Assembly: GCF_014493765.1 (NCBI RefSeq)
Contig: NZ_JACTVJ010000005.1
Coordinates: 558,001 to 622,000 of the forward strand
Reading direction: 5' to 3'
Source: Streptomyces polyasparticus
GTDB lineage: Bacteria > Actinomycetota > Actinomycetes > Streptomycetales > Streptomycetaceae
DNA length: 64,000 nucleotides
How positions within the stretch are numbered: position 1 is the stretch's first letter; every line of letters begins with the position of its first letter. This document shows positions 41,706-50,965 of the stretch, piece by piece. Position numbers and translations under genes: made by a program. The notes below the pieces were generated by a model. It was given only the letters and a program-made list of their open reading frames with translations, was not told the origin of the DNA and searched no databases.

Positions 41706-43004
41706 ATGCCGCCTGCCGCCCGCAAGCCCCGCACTGTGCTCGCCGCCGTCGTGGCGGTGGCCCTGCTGGTGATCGCGGCGGTCGCGGCGAGCGGCCTCGG
41801 CAATCCGCTGCACGACTTCAGCCCGCACCACACACGCGCGGCCGTGACCGTGGTCTGCGCGGTACTCGGCCTGTCGATCATCGCCGCCCTGCTGCTCCGC
41901 CCCTCCCCCGCGCGGCCGCGCCGCCTCGGCTGGATGGCCATGGTGGTGAGCTCGCTCTGTGTCCTCGCGACGGCGTTCATCTGGGTCGCGGTCGGCACCG
42001 GGCACTCGCTCGACAGCGCCCTGGGCTCACGGGTGTCCACCCAGGACCAGGCCACGGCCGTGCTCGCGCGGCAGGGATACGGCGAGAAGCGGCAGATCCG
42101 TACCGGCGTGATGATCGAGACCATGGAGTTCACGGGCGCCAACAACGTCCGGCTCACCGGTTTCCTCTGGCAGCATCTGCCGGCCGGCGAGGACGTGACG
42201 CGGCCGGAGGTGGAGTTCCCGGACGCCATCGACGGCGGTGTGGGCGACGAGTTCTACCGGGACGAGACCCCCGAGGGCCAGGTCGTCGGCTGGCGACTGA
42301 AGACCACACTCCGCGAAGCCTTCGACTACACGCACTACCCGCTCGACAACCAGGCCGTCTGGCTGGTCATGTGGCCCCGCGCCGTCGACACGGTCCTCGT
42401 GCCCGACTTCTCCGCGTATCCGCCCTGGGACCCGGACGAGAACTACGGGATCTACAGCGGGCTCGTCGGCGGCGACTGGAAGGCGCAGTTCACCACGTAC
42501 GGCATGGCGCAGGATGCCGACCGGACCACTTATGGGCGGCCTCAGCGCGCCGTCGACGGCACGCACTCCGAGCTGACGTACTCGATCGGTGTCGGCCGGC
42601 AGTATCTGAGCCCGCTCCTGAACCGGCTCGTGCCGCTGCTCGTGATCGCGCTCCTCGTCTTCGGCTCGCTCTTCGTGATCACCACGGATTCGGACCGGCG
42701 CAGTCTCTCCGGCTTCACGACCTGGGCCGTGATCGGCTTCTGCGGCTCGATGATGCTGGTGGTCTCGGTGCAGCACAGCGGTCTGCGCGCGGAGACGCAG
42801 TCCGACGGCGTGGTCTACGCCGAGTACTTCTACTTCATCCTCTACCTGGTGATCGGCCTGGTCGCCCTGAACGCCATCGAGCACACCGCGAACAAGACCG
42901 TCCCGGTGGTCGACTGGCGCGGCAACGCGGCCGCACGTCTTCTGTACTGGCCGGTGGTCACCATCCTGCTGCTGATCGCGACCGTCTTCGGGCTGCTCCT
43001 GTAG
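41706..43004 (+). CDS. Seven-helix membrane protein with pentameric ligand-gated ion-channel architecture
   Basis: Protein of 432 aa. Three N-terminal hydrophobic helices (about 11-30, 46-64, 75-97) precede a roughly 200-residue extracellular region, then four helices (303-325, 336-355, 370-391, 412-432). The region contains FDYTHYPLDNQ (207-216), resembling the Cys-loop-equivalent FPFDxQ turn, and SELTYSIGVGRQYLSPLLNRLVPLL leading into the first of the four helices, resembling the pre-M1/M1 junction of prokaryotic channels such as GLIC. The three extra helices are not part of known channels. ATG 41706 with GTGAGG five bases upstream. The channel assignment is inference from motif order; in genome annotations it is likely just a membrane protein. 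Confidence 0.72.
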   Translation: MPPAARKPRTVLAAVVAVALLVIAAVAASGLGNPLHDFSPHHTRAAVTVVCAVLGLSIIAALLLRPSPARPRRLGWMAMVVSSLCVLATAFIWVAVGTGHSLDSALGSRVSTQDQATAVLARQGYGEKRQIRTGVMIETMEFTGANNVRLTGFLWQHLPAGEDVTRPEVEFPDAIDGGVGDEFYRDETPEGQVVGWRLKTTLREAFDYTHYPLDNQAVWLVMWPRAVDTVLVPDFSAYPPWDPDENYGIYSGLVGGDWKAQFTTYGMAQDADRTTYGRPQRAVDGTHSELTYSIGVGRQYLSPLLNRLVPLLVIALLVFGSLFVITTDSDRRSLSGFTTWAVIGFCGSMMLVVSVQHSGLRAETQSDGVVYAEYFYFILYLVIGLVALNAIEHTANKTVPVVDWRGNAAARLLYWPVVTILLLIATVFGLLL

Positions 43005-43130
43005 CGGCGGGCCGGACAGTCCCCTCCCTCCCGGGGGCCGAAGCCCTTTCCAGGCTATCGGCCACCACTGACAACACCCGCCCCTCAGCCCCCGAGACCC
43101 CGCCCCCAACCACCCGAGAGGACACGGAAG

Positions 43131-43784
43131 ATGAGCTCCTGGACCATGCCGGTCGGCAAGGGCCGCGTGACCGCCAAGTACAAGCAGCCCGGCGGCTGGG
43201 CCGCAGGCTTCCACACCGGCGTCGACTTCGGCTGCCCGACCGGCACCCCGGTGAACTCGGTGGGCCCGGGCACGGTGGTGGTCGCCGGTGACCAAGGCGC
43301 GTACGGGAACTGCGTGATCGTGCAGATGGCCGACGGCCGCTTCACGCTGTACGCCCACCTCAGCTCGGTCGAGGTGAAGACCGGCCAGGGCGTGGCCGGC
43401 GGGCAGCGGCTCGGCCTGTCGGGCGCGACCGGCAATGTGACCGGCCCGCATCTGCACTTCGAGGCCCGTACGGCGAACAACTACAACAGCCACACCGACC
43501 CGATGGCGTATCTCGCGAGCCATGGTGTCGCCAAGGCGGGCGGTGCGAAGAAGTCGACGGCTCGGAAGACGGCGGCGAAGAAGACCACCGCCCGCAAGAC
43601 GACCGCCAAGAAGGCCGCGCCCCGCCCCTCCACGTACACCGTGAAGGCGGGCGACACGCTCGGTGCGATCGCGCAGACCAAACTGGGCAACGCCGCGCGC
43701 TATCCGGAGATCGCCCAGCTCAACGGCATCCCCAACCCGGACCACATCACGGTCGGTCAGAAGCTCAAGCTCCCGCCGAAGTAG
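43131..43784 (+). CDS. M23 peptidase with Lys/Ala/Thr-rich linker and LysM, no signal peptide
   Basis: Peptidoglycan endopeptidase, 217 aa. LytM/M23 zinc motifs are FHTGVDFG (about 27-34), LYAHLSS and GPHLHFE. A basic linker (KKSTARKTAAKKTTARKTTAKK) joins a C-terminal LysM (TYTVKAGDTLGAIAQTKLG). There is no signal peptide or membrane helix, unlike secreted M23 enzymes, so it is endolysin-like in architecture. ATG 43131 with GAGAGG upstream. The stop codon sits within a 21-bp tandem duplication, and the next gene, a LysM amidase, starts 31 bases later. Confidence 0.9.
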   Translation: MSSWTMPVGKGRVTAKYKQPGGWAAGFHTGVDFGCPTGTPVNSVGPGTVVVAGDQGAYGNCVIVQMADGRFTLYAHLSSVEVKTGQGVAGGQRLGLSGATGNVTGPHLHFEARTANNYNSHTDPMAYLASHGVAKAGGAKKSTARKTAAKKTTARKTTAKKAAPRPSTYTVKAGDTLGAIAQTKLGNAARYPEIAQLNGIPNPDHITVGQKLKLPPK

Positions 43785-43804
43785 CTCAAGCTCCCGCCGA
43801 AGTA
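43763..43804. repeat. 21-bp perfect tandem duplication across the M23 stop codon
   Basis: Positions 43763-43783 are repeated exactly at 43784-43804. The first copy encodes the last residues (LKLPPK) and most of the stop; the second lies outside the gene and supplies part of the ribosome-site region of the downstream amidase. Confidence 0.85.
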
Positions 43805-43815
43805 AGGAACTTCCC

Positions 43816-44571
43816 GTGGCTGATCCGCTCAGCGCCGACGCTTTTGTGGCCGCGCTCAAGGGCGAGGGCGTCAAGGTCGTCGAGCACGACGGCTGGCGCA
43901 CCCGCAACCGCAACCACAAGGGCAAGTGGGGCCCGGTGAACGGGGTGATGGTGCACCACACCGTCACCCGCGGCACCGACGCCACCGTCAAGCTCTGCGT
44001 GGACGGGCACGGCGATCTGCCGGGCCCGCTGTGCCACGCCGTGATCGCCAAGGACGGCACGGTCCATGTGATCGGGTACGGGCGCGCCAACCACGCGGGC
44101 CTCGGCGACCCTGCGGTCCTCGACGCGGTGATCGCGGAGGGCCCGCTGCCCAAGGTGAACGAGGCGTCCAAGGACGGCAACCGGCACTTCTACGGCTTCG
44201 AGTGCGAGAACCTCGGCGACGGCAAGGACCCCTGGCCGGCCGCGCAGGTGGACGCGGTCGTACGGGTCGGTGCGGCACTGTGCAGGGCGCACGGCTGGGG
44301 CACCACCGGCATGACCTCGGTGATCGGCCACTCCGAATGGCAGCCCGGCAAGATCGACCCCAAGGGCCCGGGCATCTCGATGGACTCCTTCCGCACGTCG
44401 ATCGCCGCCCGCCTGAGCGCTCCCCCCACGTTCACGGTCCGCGCGGGCGACACCCTGGGCTGGATCGCGGAGGCATACGGCACGTCGGTGGACGAACTCC
44501 GCCGCCTGAACCCGGACATCAAGGACCCGGACAAGCTGTCGGTGGGCCAGAACGTGGTACTCCCGAGCTAG
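43816..44571 (+). CDS. PGRP-type N-acetylmuramoyl-L-alanine amidase with LysM, no signal peptide
   Basis: Amidase-2/PGRP-fold enzyme that cleaves the MurNAc-L-Ala bond, 251 aa. Zinc motifs: MVHHTVTRG (first His), IGHSEWQPGKIDPKG (second His and the conserved Lys/Asp). A C-terminal LysM (FTVRAGDTLGWIAEAYG) binds the wall. No signal peptide is present. GTG 43816 with AAGGA seven bases upstream. With the M23 gene it forms a pair resembling phage lysis enzymes, without other phage genes. Confidence 0.9.
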   Translation: MADPLSADAFVAALKGEGVKVVEHDGWRTRNRNHKGKWGPVNGVMVHHTVTRGTDATVKLCVDGHGDLPGPLCHAVIAKDGTVHVIGYGRANHAGLGDPAVLDAVIAEGPLPKVNEASKDGNRHFYGFECENLGDGKDPWPAAQVDAVVRVGAALCRAHGWGTTGMTSVIGHSEWQPGKIDPKGPGISMDSFRTSIAARLSAPPTFTVRAGDTLGWIAEAYGTSVDELRRLNPDIKDPDKLSVGQNVVLPS

Positions 44572-44600
44572 TTGTCCGAGCCTCGACGTAGCGTGAACGC

Positions 44601-45974
44601 ATGAGCGAACGACTGGTGGTCATCGGAGCAGACGCCGCGGGAATGTCCGCGGCGTCCCAGGCACGCAGGCTGAAGGGCCCCGACGAGCTGGAGATCGTGG
44701 CCTTCGAGCGCGGCCACTTCACGTCCTTCTCGGCCTGCGGCATCCCGTACTGGGTGGGCGGCGACGTCGCCGAGCGCGACGAGCTGATCGCCCGCACCCC
44801 GGAGGAGCACCGTGAGCGGGACATCGACCTGCGGATGCAGACCGAGGTCGTGCGCATCGACGTGGCCGAACAGCGCGTACGGGCCAAGGACTTGGCATCC
44901 GGCGAGGAGTACTGGACCTCGTACGACAAGCTCGTGATCGCCACCGGCGCCCGGCCCGTCCGCCCGCAGCTGCCGGGCATCGACGCCCCTGGCGTGCACG
45001 GTGTGCAGACCCTCGACGACGGCCAGGCCCTGCTCGACACCCTGCAGCGGACGGAGGGGCGCAAGGCCGTCGTGGTCGGCGCGGGCTATATCGGCGTCGA
45101 GATGGCCGAGGCGCTGATGAACCGCGGTTACGAGGTCACCGTCGTCAACCGCGGATCGCAGCCCATGGCCACCCTGGACCCCGACATGGGCCGCCTCGTC
45201 GGCGAGGCGATGGCGGGGATGGGCATCGAGATGGTGAACGACGCGGAGGTCACCAAGATCCTCACCGGCGACGACGGACGGGTCCGCGCCGTGGCCACGG
45301 AGGACGCCGAGTACCCGGCCGACGTGGTGATCCTCGGCATCGGCGTACGCCCGGAGACCGAGCTCGCCCGCGAGGCGGGCCTGCCCCTCGGCACCCACGG
45401 CGGACTGCTCACGGACCGCGCGATGCGGGTGCGCGGGCACGAGAACGTCTTCTCGGGCGGCGACTGCGTGGAGGTGCACGACCTGGTCTCGGGCAGCGAA
45501 CGCCATATCGCCCTCGGCACCCACGCCAACAAGCACGGCCAGGTCATCGGCTCCAACGCGGGCGGCGGCTATGCCACCTTCCCGGGCGTCGTCGGTACGG
45601 CGGTCAGCAAGGTCTGCGACCTGGAGATCGCACGCACGGGCCTGCGCGAGAAGGACGCGAGGGCCGCGGGCCTGCAGTACGTGAAGGTGGCCATCGAGTC
45701 GACCAACAGGGCGGGTTACTACCCGGGCGCGGCCCTGATGACGGTCAAGATGCTGGCGGAACGCCGCAGCGGCCGGCTGCTCGGCGTCCAGATCGTCGGC
45801 CGCGAGGGCGCCGCCAAGCGCGTGGACATCGCGGCGGTCGCCCTCACGGCGGGCATGACGGTCGACCAGATGGTCTCCCTCGACCTGGGCTACGCCCCGC
45901 CGTTCTCCCCGGTCTGGGACCCCATCCTGGTCGCGGCCCGCAAGGCGGTGACGGCGGTACGGAAGGCGGGTTAG
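44601..45974 (+). CDS. CoA-disulfide-reductase-like pyridine nucleotide-disulfide oxidoreductase
   Basis: Flavoprotein of 457 aa with FAD motif VVIGADAAGMSAASQARR at the N-terminus, NAD(P)H motif VVVGAGYIGVEMAEAL, and FAD-ribose motif VFSGGDCVE. The single redox cysteine C46 in SFSACGIPYW matches CoA-disulfide reductases and NADH oxidases of that family. Probably reduces a low-molecular-weight disulfide or oxygen. Its stop overlaps the convergent 45971 gene by four bases. Confidence 0.92.
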   Translation: MSERLVVIGADAAGMSAASQARRLKGPDELEIVAFERGHFTSFSACGIPYWVGGDVAERDELIARTPEEHRERDIDLRMQTEVVRIDVAEQRVRAKDLASGEEYWTSYDKLVIATGARPVRPQLPGIDAPGVHGVQTLDDGQALLDTLQRTEGRKAVVVGAGYIGVEMAEALMNRGYEVTVVNRGSQPMATLDPDMGRLVGEAMAGMGIEMVNDAEVTKILTGDDGRVRAVATEDAEYPADVVILGIGVRPETELAREAGLPLGTHGGLLTDRAMRVRGHENVFSGGDCVEVHDLVSGSERHIALGTHANKHGQVIGSNAGGGYATFPGVVGTAVSKVCDLEIARTGLREKDARAAGLQYVKVAIESTNRAGYYPGAALMTVKMLAERRSGRLLGVQIVGREGAAKRVDIAAVALTAGMTVDQMVSLDLGYAPPFSPVWDPILVAARKAVTAVRKAG

Positions 45975-46927
45975 GGAGTCTCGTCGGCGCCCGGCTCCGC
46001 ACGCATCTCCCGGAGCCGGGCCAGCGAGTCCCTTGCCACCGCCGCCGTGAACTGCGGGCAGAGCAGCGGCTCGAGGGGCGGCGGGTTCTTCAGACCGGGA
46101 CCGTGCCGCTCGTAGACACCGCGTCCGCCGGGGCTGCTGAGGTGAACTCCCAGACTGACGGCGTCGGTTGCCCACCGCGGCAGGGCGGGGTGCTCATCGT
46201 GGGAGCACGGCGGGTCCACGATTGCGGCGAGCACCGTCTCGAACCCCCGCACGAGGGCGTCATACGCCGCGTCGGAGCTCTCGGCGGTCCCGCGCCACCA
46301 GGTCAGCGCGGCGGCCGCGATCACCCGGCCCGCGCGGTCTTCTCCCCGCGACCGCGCCAACTCCTGTCCTGCGCAGGCGACTTCCCAGCCGATGTCCGTA
46401 CCCGCCTGCGGGTAGCCCTCCAGGACCGCGGTGAACGATTCGATGACGCGCCGGTCCGAGAACGGCAGCAGCGGCGGAGCCTCCGGAGCCGAGCCGGGTT
46501 CCAGCACGCCCAGGATCATGGCCGCGAACGCGTCGACGGTACGCGGGCAGAGCCAGACGTCCTTGTCGTAGTTGTCCAGCCATTCCAGGCGGTCGTCGGC
46601 CAGCATGCGCAGCGCGTCCGGGATCCAGTCGGCCAGGTCCACCCACTCCTCGTCGTACGGGTGCTCCTCGTGAGCACAGTCCGCGACGGAAGTCGCCCGC
46701 CGCACAGCACGCGCCGCGCCCGCCACCACCTGCGGCACATCCCCGCCGGCCAGTTCGGTGTGCGGCAGCATCAGGACCTGCCCGAGCACCCACCGATACG
46801 CCCGCTCGCCACCGGCCGCCGCCACCATCTCCCGCGCACAGTCGAGGGCGAGCCGGTCCTGTTCCTCGGCGGGCAGCCGGTCGTACGCGACCCCGCTCCA
46901 GGCGCGGACCAACTCTTCGTACGTCAT
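45971..46927 (-). CDS. Cys-His-His-motif paralogue A, unknown family
   Basis: Protein of 318 aa, not recognised. Helical, acidic, with no signal or membrane segment. It holds CAHEEHPYDEE and CSHDEHPALP, two copies of the C-x-H-x(2)-H-P motif shared with both following paralogues, and ends with LCPQFTAAVARDSLARLR, which is also shared. The motif looks like a metal-binding turn but the metal and function are unknown. ATG 46927 with GAGGAACAC upstream. It overlaps the end of paralogue B by four bases and is last in the three-gene minus-strand run. Confidence 0.8.
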   Translation of the reverse strand: MTYEELVRAWSGVAYDRLPAEEQDRLALDCAREMVAAAGGERAYRWVLGQVLMLPHTELAGGDVPQVVAGAARAVRRATSVADCAHEEHPYDEEWVDLADWIPDALRMLADDRLEWLDNYDKDVWLCPRTVDAFAAMILGVLEPGSAPEAPPLLPFSDRRVIESFTAVLEGYPQAGTDIGWEVACAGQELARSRGEDRAGRVIAAAALTWWRGTAESSDAAYDALVRGFETVLAAIVDPPCSHDEHPALPRWATDAVSLGVHLSSPGGRGVYERHGPGLKNPPPLEPLLCPQFTAAVARDSLARLREMRAEPGADETP

Positions 46928-47544
46928 GGGGTGTTCCTCAGTCGTCTCAGCGAGTCCTCGGCCACGGCGGCGACGAAGGCGGGGCACAGGGCCGTGCCGA
47001 GGGGAATCGCCCACTCCTCGGGCCATCTCTCGTACGTCGCGCGGCCCCGGGCACTGGCCAGATGTATGCCGATCGACAAGGTCTGGGTGCAGTCGGCAGG
47101 CAGCTCGGGGTGGGCGTCATGGGTGCAGGCCGCGCGGTCGAGCAGGCCGAGGGCACGCTCGAAGGCGCCGGTCAGCCCCTCGATGAGTTCCTGGATGCCG
47201 ACCGTGCCGTCCGCCTCGGCCTCGTTCAGCGCCGCGGCCCGCAGGGACAGATTCAGGGCCACGTCGACGGTCCTGGAGAGGTCCCGCGACGCGGCATCGA
47301 CGGCCCGCGCCGCGTCGAAGGCCGCCTCGGCCACACCGGCCCCCGGGTCCGTGGCCAGGTACCCGAGCCCCATCACCAGACCCGTCGTCCAGTGGTGGGC
47401 GAGCGGTCCGCCCGGGTCGGCGGACAGTTCGCGGGCGCACTGCAGGACGAGCCGGTCGTACGCGGAGGGGTCCAGGTCGACGGACTCCCTCATCTCGTCC
47501 CAGGCCTCGATCAGTTCGTCCACGGACGCCGACGCGGCGCGCAC
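46924..47544 (-). CDS. Cys-His-His-motif paralogue B, unknown family
   Basis: Protein of 206 aa, not recognised, related to its two neighbours by CTHDAHPELP and the end LCPAFVAAVAEDSLRRLR. GTG 47544 is preceded by GTGAG and lies four bases after the stop of paralogue C, with the reading frame upstream of it being low-complexity shadow. Helical and soluble. Probably co-translated with the flanking genes. Confidence 0.75.
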   Translation of the reverse strand: MRAASASVDELIEAWDEMRESVDLDPSAYDRLVLQCARELSADPGGPLAHHWTTGLVMGLGYLATDPGAGVAEAAFDAARAVDAASRDLSRTVDVALNLSLRAAALNEAEADGTVGIQELIEGLTGAFERALGLLDRAACTHDAHPELPADCTQTLSIGIHLASARGRATYERWPEEWAIPLGTALCPAFVAAVAEDSLRRLRNTP

Positions 47545-47548
47545 CTGC

Positions 47549-49042
47549 TCACCGGAGGACGGATGCGTCGTCGCCGTCCTCCTCGTCCATCTGCTCGTAC
47601 CGCTCGTCCATCTCCTCGATCGGCCCCTGCGCCCACGCCGCAAGCAGCTTCGGGCAGGCCCACGCGTCCGCCGGAGACGCATCCTCCGGCGCCGTGAACT
47701 CCCCCGGCGCGTACAGGTAATCGAGGTGCGGCTTCATCTCGGCGCGCCGGTAGGCGTTGTCCCGCAGCCCCGAGTCCGGGTGGCCGTCACCGTGCGGGCA
47801 GTCGTGGTCGAGCGGCTCCTGCTCCACGGAGCGCAGCAGCGCGCGCACCTCGCGGCCCACGCCGTACGGCAGGTCGAAGACGGAGGCGCACCACAGGGCG
47901 AGGTGCAGCAGGAGCAGCCGTTCGTGCGGATCGGTGGCGGACGCGTGCCGGCGGGCGGCCCACAGCCCCGCGTTCTCGCCGGCCTCGCCCGAGGCGGAGT
48001 ACTCGTCGGCCGCGACGACCACCCGGGTCAGCGCGTCGATGTCCAGCCTGCCGTCCGACCGTACGAACGTGGCGTCCAGGCCGCTCGTGTCTCGCCGCCC
48101 GAACAACTCCGCGTACCGCGGCCGCAGTTGCCCGAGCGCGTCCTCGGCCAGCTCCCGCAGGAACCCCGGGCACACCCACAGCGGCCCCTCGCCCTCGTCG
48201 AGCGCGTTCTCCACGAGGTACGCCCGGCCGCCCGGAGTCCGCACATGGCACGCGATCTCCGCCTCGGTCTCGTAGTAGATCTCCTCCAAGTCCGGGTGCT
48301 CGCCCGCCTCATGCGGGCACTGCGCACCCGTCGCGTCGAGCATCTCCAGCGCCTGCCCGAGCCCCTCGATCATGGCGTCGAAGACCGGCCGGACCCCGAT
48401 GCGGTAGTAGACGTACGGGGTCGAGACGTGCTGCGTGATGACGTACCCGGCGAGCACTCCCCTGGTGCAGTCCGCCGGCGGAGCACCGGCGTTGGACTCG
48501 ATCGTCGAAGCGGGATCGCCGTAGGGGTAGTCGTTCAGGAAGTCGAGCAGATCCTTCACGTCCTGCTCGTGGTCCTCGGACACGGCCGCGGGTATCCCGG
48601 CCACCGAGAACGGGGCGATGACATCGGCAGCGAACCGCGCCACGCCCGCAACATTGCGCGGGCACAAGTCGGCCTCCCCGCGGGGGACTTCGGGGTGCTC
48701 GCCGATCAGATACCAGCCGGTCGGCCCGCCGACCCGGGTCAGGTCCTCCTCGTAAGGGTGCGTGCCGTGCCCGCACTCCCGCTCGCCCAGCGCGGCAGCC
48801 GCGGCGGCCAGCGCGTCGGCGGCGGCCCGCGCGATCCCCGGCTCCGGACGGCAGGCGAGATACGCGGTCAGCTCCGCGAGCCCGGCCACCCAGATGTGCG
48901 CCGCCCCGCCACCGGGTTCGGCGGCGAGACGGCGGATGCAGTCGCGGGCGAGCGGCTCGGCCACCGCCCGCTCCGTGGTGGCGTGCACATGCCGCCACTG
49001 CTCGTACAGCTCGGCCGTCCGGGCATCATCAATGACGATCAT
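47549..49042 (-). CDS. Cys-His-His-motif paralogue C, unknown family
   Basis: Protein of 497 aa, not recognised. It contains three motif copies: CGHGTHPYEED, CPHEAGEHPDLEE and CPHGDGHPDSGL, and two LCPRN/VCPGFLRELAEDALGQLR helices like those ending paralogues A and B, so it may be a double-length member that arose by duplication and fusion. First gene of the run. ATG 49042. It ends in an acidic tail (EEMDERYEQMDEEDGDD). Confidence 0.78.
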   Translation of the reverse strand: MIVIDDARTAELYEQWRHVHATTERAVAEPLARDCIRRLAAEPGGGAAHIWVAGLAELTAYLACRPEPGIARAAADALAAAAAALGERECGHGTHPYEEDLTRVGGPTGWYLIGEHPEVPRGEADLCPRNVAGVARFAADVIAPFSVAGIPAAVSEDHEQDVKDLLDFLNDYPYGDPASTIESNAGAPPADCTRGVLAGYVITQHVSTPYVYYRIGVRPVFDAMIEGLGQALEMLDATGAQCPHEAGEHPDLEEIYYETEAEIACHVRTPGGRAYLVENALDEGEGPLWVCPGFLRELAEDALGQLRPRYAELFGRRDTSGLDATFVRSDGRLDIDALTRVVVAADEYSASGEAGENAGLWAARRHASATDPHERLLLLHLALWCASVFDLPYGVGREVRALLRSVEQEPLDHDCPHGDGHPDSGLRDNAYRRAEMKPHLDYLYAPGEFTAPEDASPADAWACPKLLAAWAQGPIEEMDERYEQMDEEDGDDASVLR

Positions 49043-49103
49043 GCCCGGTACGACGTCTGCCGATCCCCTTGAGGTTCCTGGGACTTGAGAGGTCCTTGAG
49101 CGC

Positions 49104-50168
49104 TCAGCGAGCCGTCTGCGTGTGCACGTACTCGACGAGACGCGTCAGGGCGTCCGGGTCGGTGGTCGGCAGCACGCCGTGGCCGAGGTTGAAGATGTGG
49201 CCTTCGAGCCCGGCGGCGGCGTCGAGCACCTGGCGGGTGCGCGTCTCGACGGCCTCGGTCGTCGAGAACAGGACCGCGGGGTCGAGGTTGCCCTGCAGCG
49301 CCTTGCCGGGACCGACACGGCGCGCGGCCTCGTCGAGCGGCACGCGCCAGTCGACGCCGACGACATCCGCGCCGGCCTCGCCGAGCAGCCCGAGCAGCTC
49401 ACCGGTGCCCACACCGAAGTGGATCCGCGGCACGCCGTACGACTCGACGGCCTGGAAGACCTTCGTCGAAGCGGGCATCACCTGGGCGCGGTAGTCGGCC
49501 GGGGACAGCGCGCCGACCCACGAGTCGAAGAGCTGCACTGCGCTCGCGCCGGCCTCGATCTGCACCTTCAGGAAGGCGCCGGTGATCTCGGCGAGCCGGT
49601 CGAGCAGATCGGCCCACAGCTGCGGGTCCCCGTACATCAGGGCCTTGGTGTTCTCGTGGTTGCGGGACGGGCCGCCCTCGACGAGATAGCTCGCAAGAGT
49701 GAACGGCGCACCCGCGAAACCGATGAGCGGCGTCTCGCCGAGCTCCTCGGTCAGCATCCCGATCGCCTCGGTGACGTACGAGACGTCCTCGGGCGTCAGG
49801 TCCCGCAGCCGCGCCAGATCGGCCCGCGTACGGATCGGCTGCTCGACGACGGGGCCCACACCGGGCTTGATGTCGAGGTCGATGCCGATCGCCTTGAGCG
49901 GCACGACGATGTCGCTGAAGTAGATCGCCGCGTCCACGTTGTGCCGCCTCACGGGCTGCATCGTGATCTCGGTGACGAGCTCCGGCATCATGCAGGACTC
50001 GAGCATCGCGGTGCCCTCGCGCACCTTGCGGTACTCGGGGAGTGAGCGCCCGGCCTGGCGCATGAACCACACCGGAGTGTGCGGCACTTCCTCGCGCCGG
50101 CACGCCTTCAGGAAGGCGGAATCGTACGTCTTGCTCTGCTGGCCCTTCGGGCTGTCCATGGCACTCAC
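49104..50168 (-). CDS. hemE: Uroporphyrinogen III decarboxylase HemE
   Basis: Converts uroporphyrinogen III to coproporphyrinogen III by four decarboxylations, 354 aa, normal length. Signature [11 protein letters not shown] near the start and [17 protein letters not shown]; catalytic Asp in [17 protein letters not shown]; late [13 protein letters not shown] and [17 protein letters not shown] 50168 with GGGAG upstream; an ATG three codons later is also possible. Its product feeds cgoX and hemQ at 38-40 kb. Divergent from the DUF3000 gene. Confidence 0.96.
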   Translation of the reverse strand: MSAMDSPKGQQSKTYDSAFLKACRREEVPHTPVWFMRQAGRSLPEYRKVREGTAMLESCMMPELVTEITMQPVRRHNVDAAIYFSDIVVPLKAIGIDLDIKPGVGPVVEQPIRTRADLARLRDLTPEDVSYVTEAIGMLTEELGETPLIGFAGAPFTLASYLVEGGPSRNHENTKALMYGDPQLWADLLDRLAEITGAFLKVQIEAGASAVQLFDSWVGALSPADYRAQVMPASTKVFQAVESYGVPRIHFGVGTGELLGLLGEAGADVVGVDWRVPLDEAARRVGPGKALQGNLDPAVLFSTTEAVETRTRQVLDAAAGLEGHIFNLGHGVLPTTDPDALTRLVEYVHTQTAR

Positions 50169-50259
50169 ACCGGAAAGTCTCCCATGTGCCGTGAAGTGCC
50201 CGGCCCGGCCCGAGTGTCCCTGACTGCGCGAGGGCCCTGTTCCCCTTAACCTTCCCCGC

Positions 50260-50919
50260 ATGGCTGCGGCTCAGGGAAGACTGTCGGAGGGTGCTGAAGG
50301 GATGGACAGTACGGAGGGGAACGCGGCGCATGCCCTGCCGCTCCCGTTCCGCGCGGCCACGGACGCACTGCGTGGAGCGCGGCTGCGGCCGGAGATCGAG
50401 GTCGAGCAGGTACGTGCACCGAAAAAGCTGGCCCCGTACGCATACGCCCTGGAGGCCGCCGTCGTCGACGACGGCAACGACCTGGCGGACGGGCGCCTCG
50501 TGCTCCTGCACGACCCGTCGGGCCACGACGCCTGGCAGGGCACGTTCCGCCTGGTGACGCTCGTGCGCGCGGAGCTGGAACCCGAGATGGCGGCGGACCC
50601 GCTCCTGCCGGAGGTCTGCTGGTCCTGGCTGACCGGCGCACTGCAGGCCAGAGGCCTCTCGTACGGAGAACCGAGCGGCACGGTCACCCGCGCAGGATCG
50701 CACTACTTCGGCGGCCTCTCCGAACGTGCGCCCGCCTCCCAGATCGAGATCCGCGCCTCCTGGACCCCGCGTGAGGGCATGGGCGGCGTTCCGGACGCGG
50801 CCTCGCACCTGACCGCCTGGTGCGATCTGCTGTGCCAGATCGCGGGCCTGCCGCCGGTCGCGACGCCGGACGCCTCGGTGGTCTCGCTGCCCCAGCGCCG
50901 GGGTCCTCAGGCGCACTGA
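50260..50919 (+). CDS. DUF3000 domain protein
   Basis: Actinobacterial conserved protein of 219 aa, DUF3000 family by its [39 protein letters not shown] and [14 protein letters not shown] segments; no catalytic motif, signal or membrane helix. Function unknown; the hemE-DUF3000-response regulator-RNase D order is a conserved Streptomyces neighbourhood. ATG 50260 lacks a Shine-Dalgarno (TAACCT lies seven bases away, as for a leaderless start); an ATG at 50302 is the alternative. Confidence 0.88.
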   Translation: MAAAQGRLSEGAEGMDSTEGNAAHALPLPFRAATDALRGARLRPEIEVEQVRAPKKLAPYAYALEAAVVDDGNDLADGRLVLLHDPSGHDAWQGTFRLVTLVRAELEPEMAADPLLPEVCWSWLTGALQARGLSYGEPSGTVTRAGSHYFGGLSERAPASQIEIRASWTPREGMGGVPDAASHLTAWCDLLCQIAGLPPVATPDASVVSLPQRRGPQAH

Positions 50920-50965
50920 CGCGCTTTTCGCGCGCCCGGGGGCGTGCGCGGGCGGATGTGATCAC

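Noticed and set aside
43131-44571. Prophage remnant
   Set aside because: Only the two wall hydrolases have phage-like architecture; no capsid, tail, integrase or attachment site flanks them.
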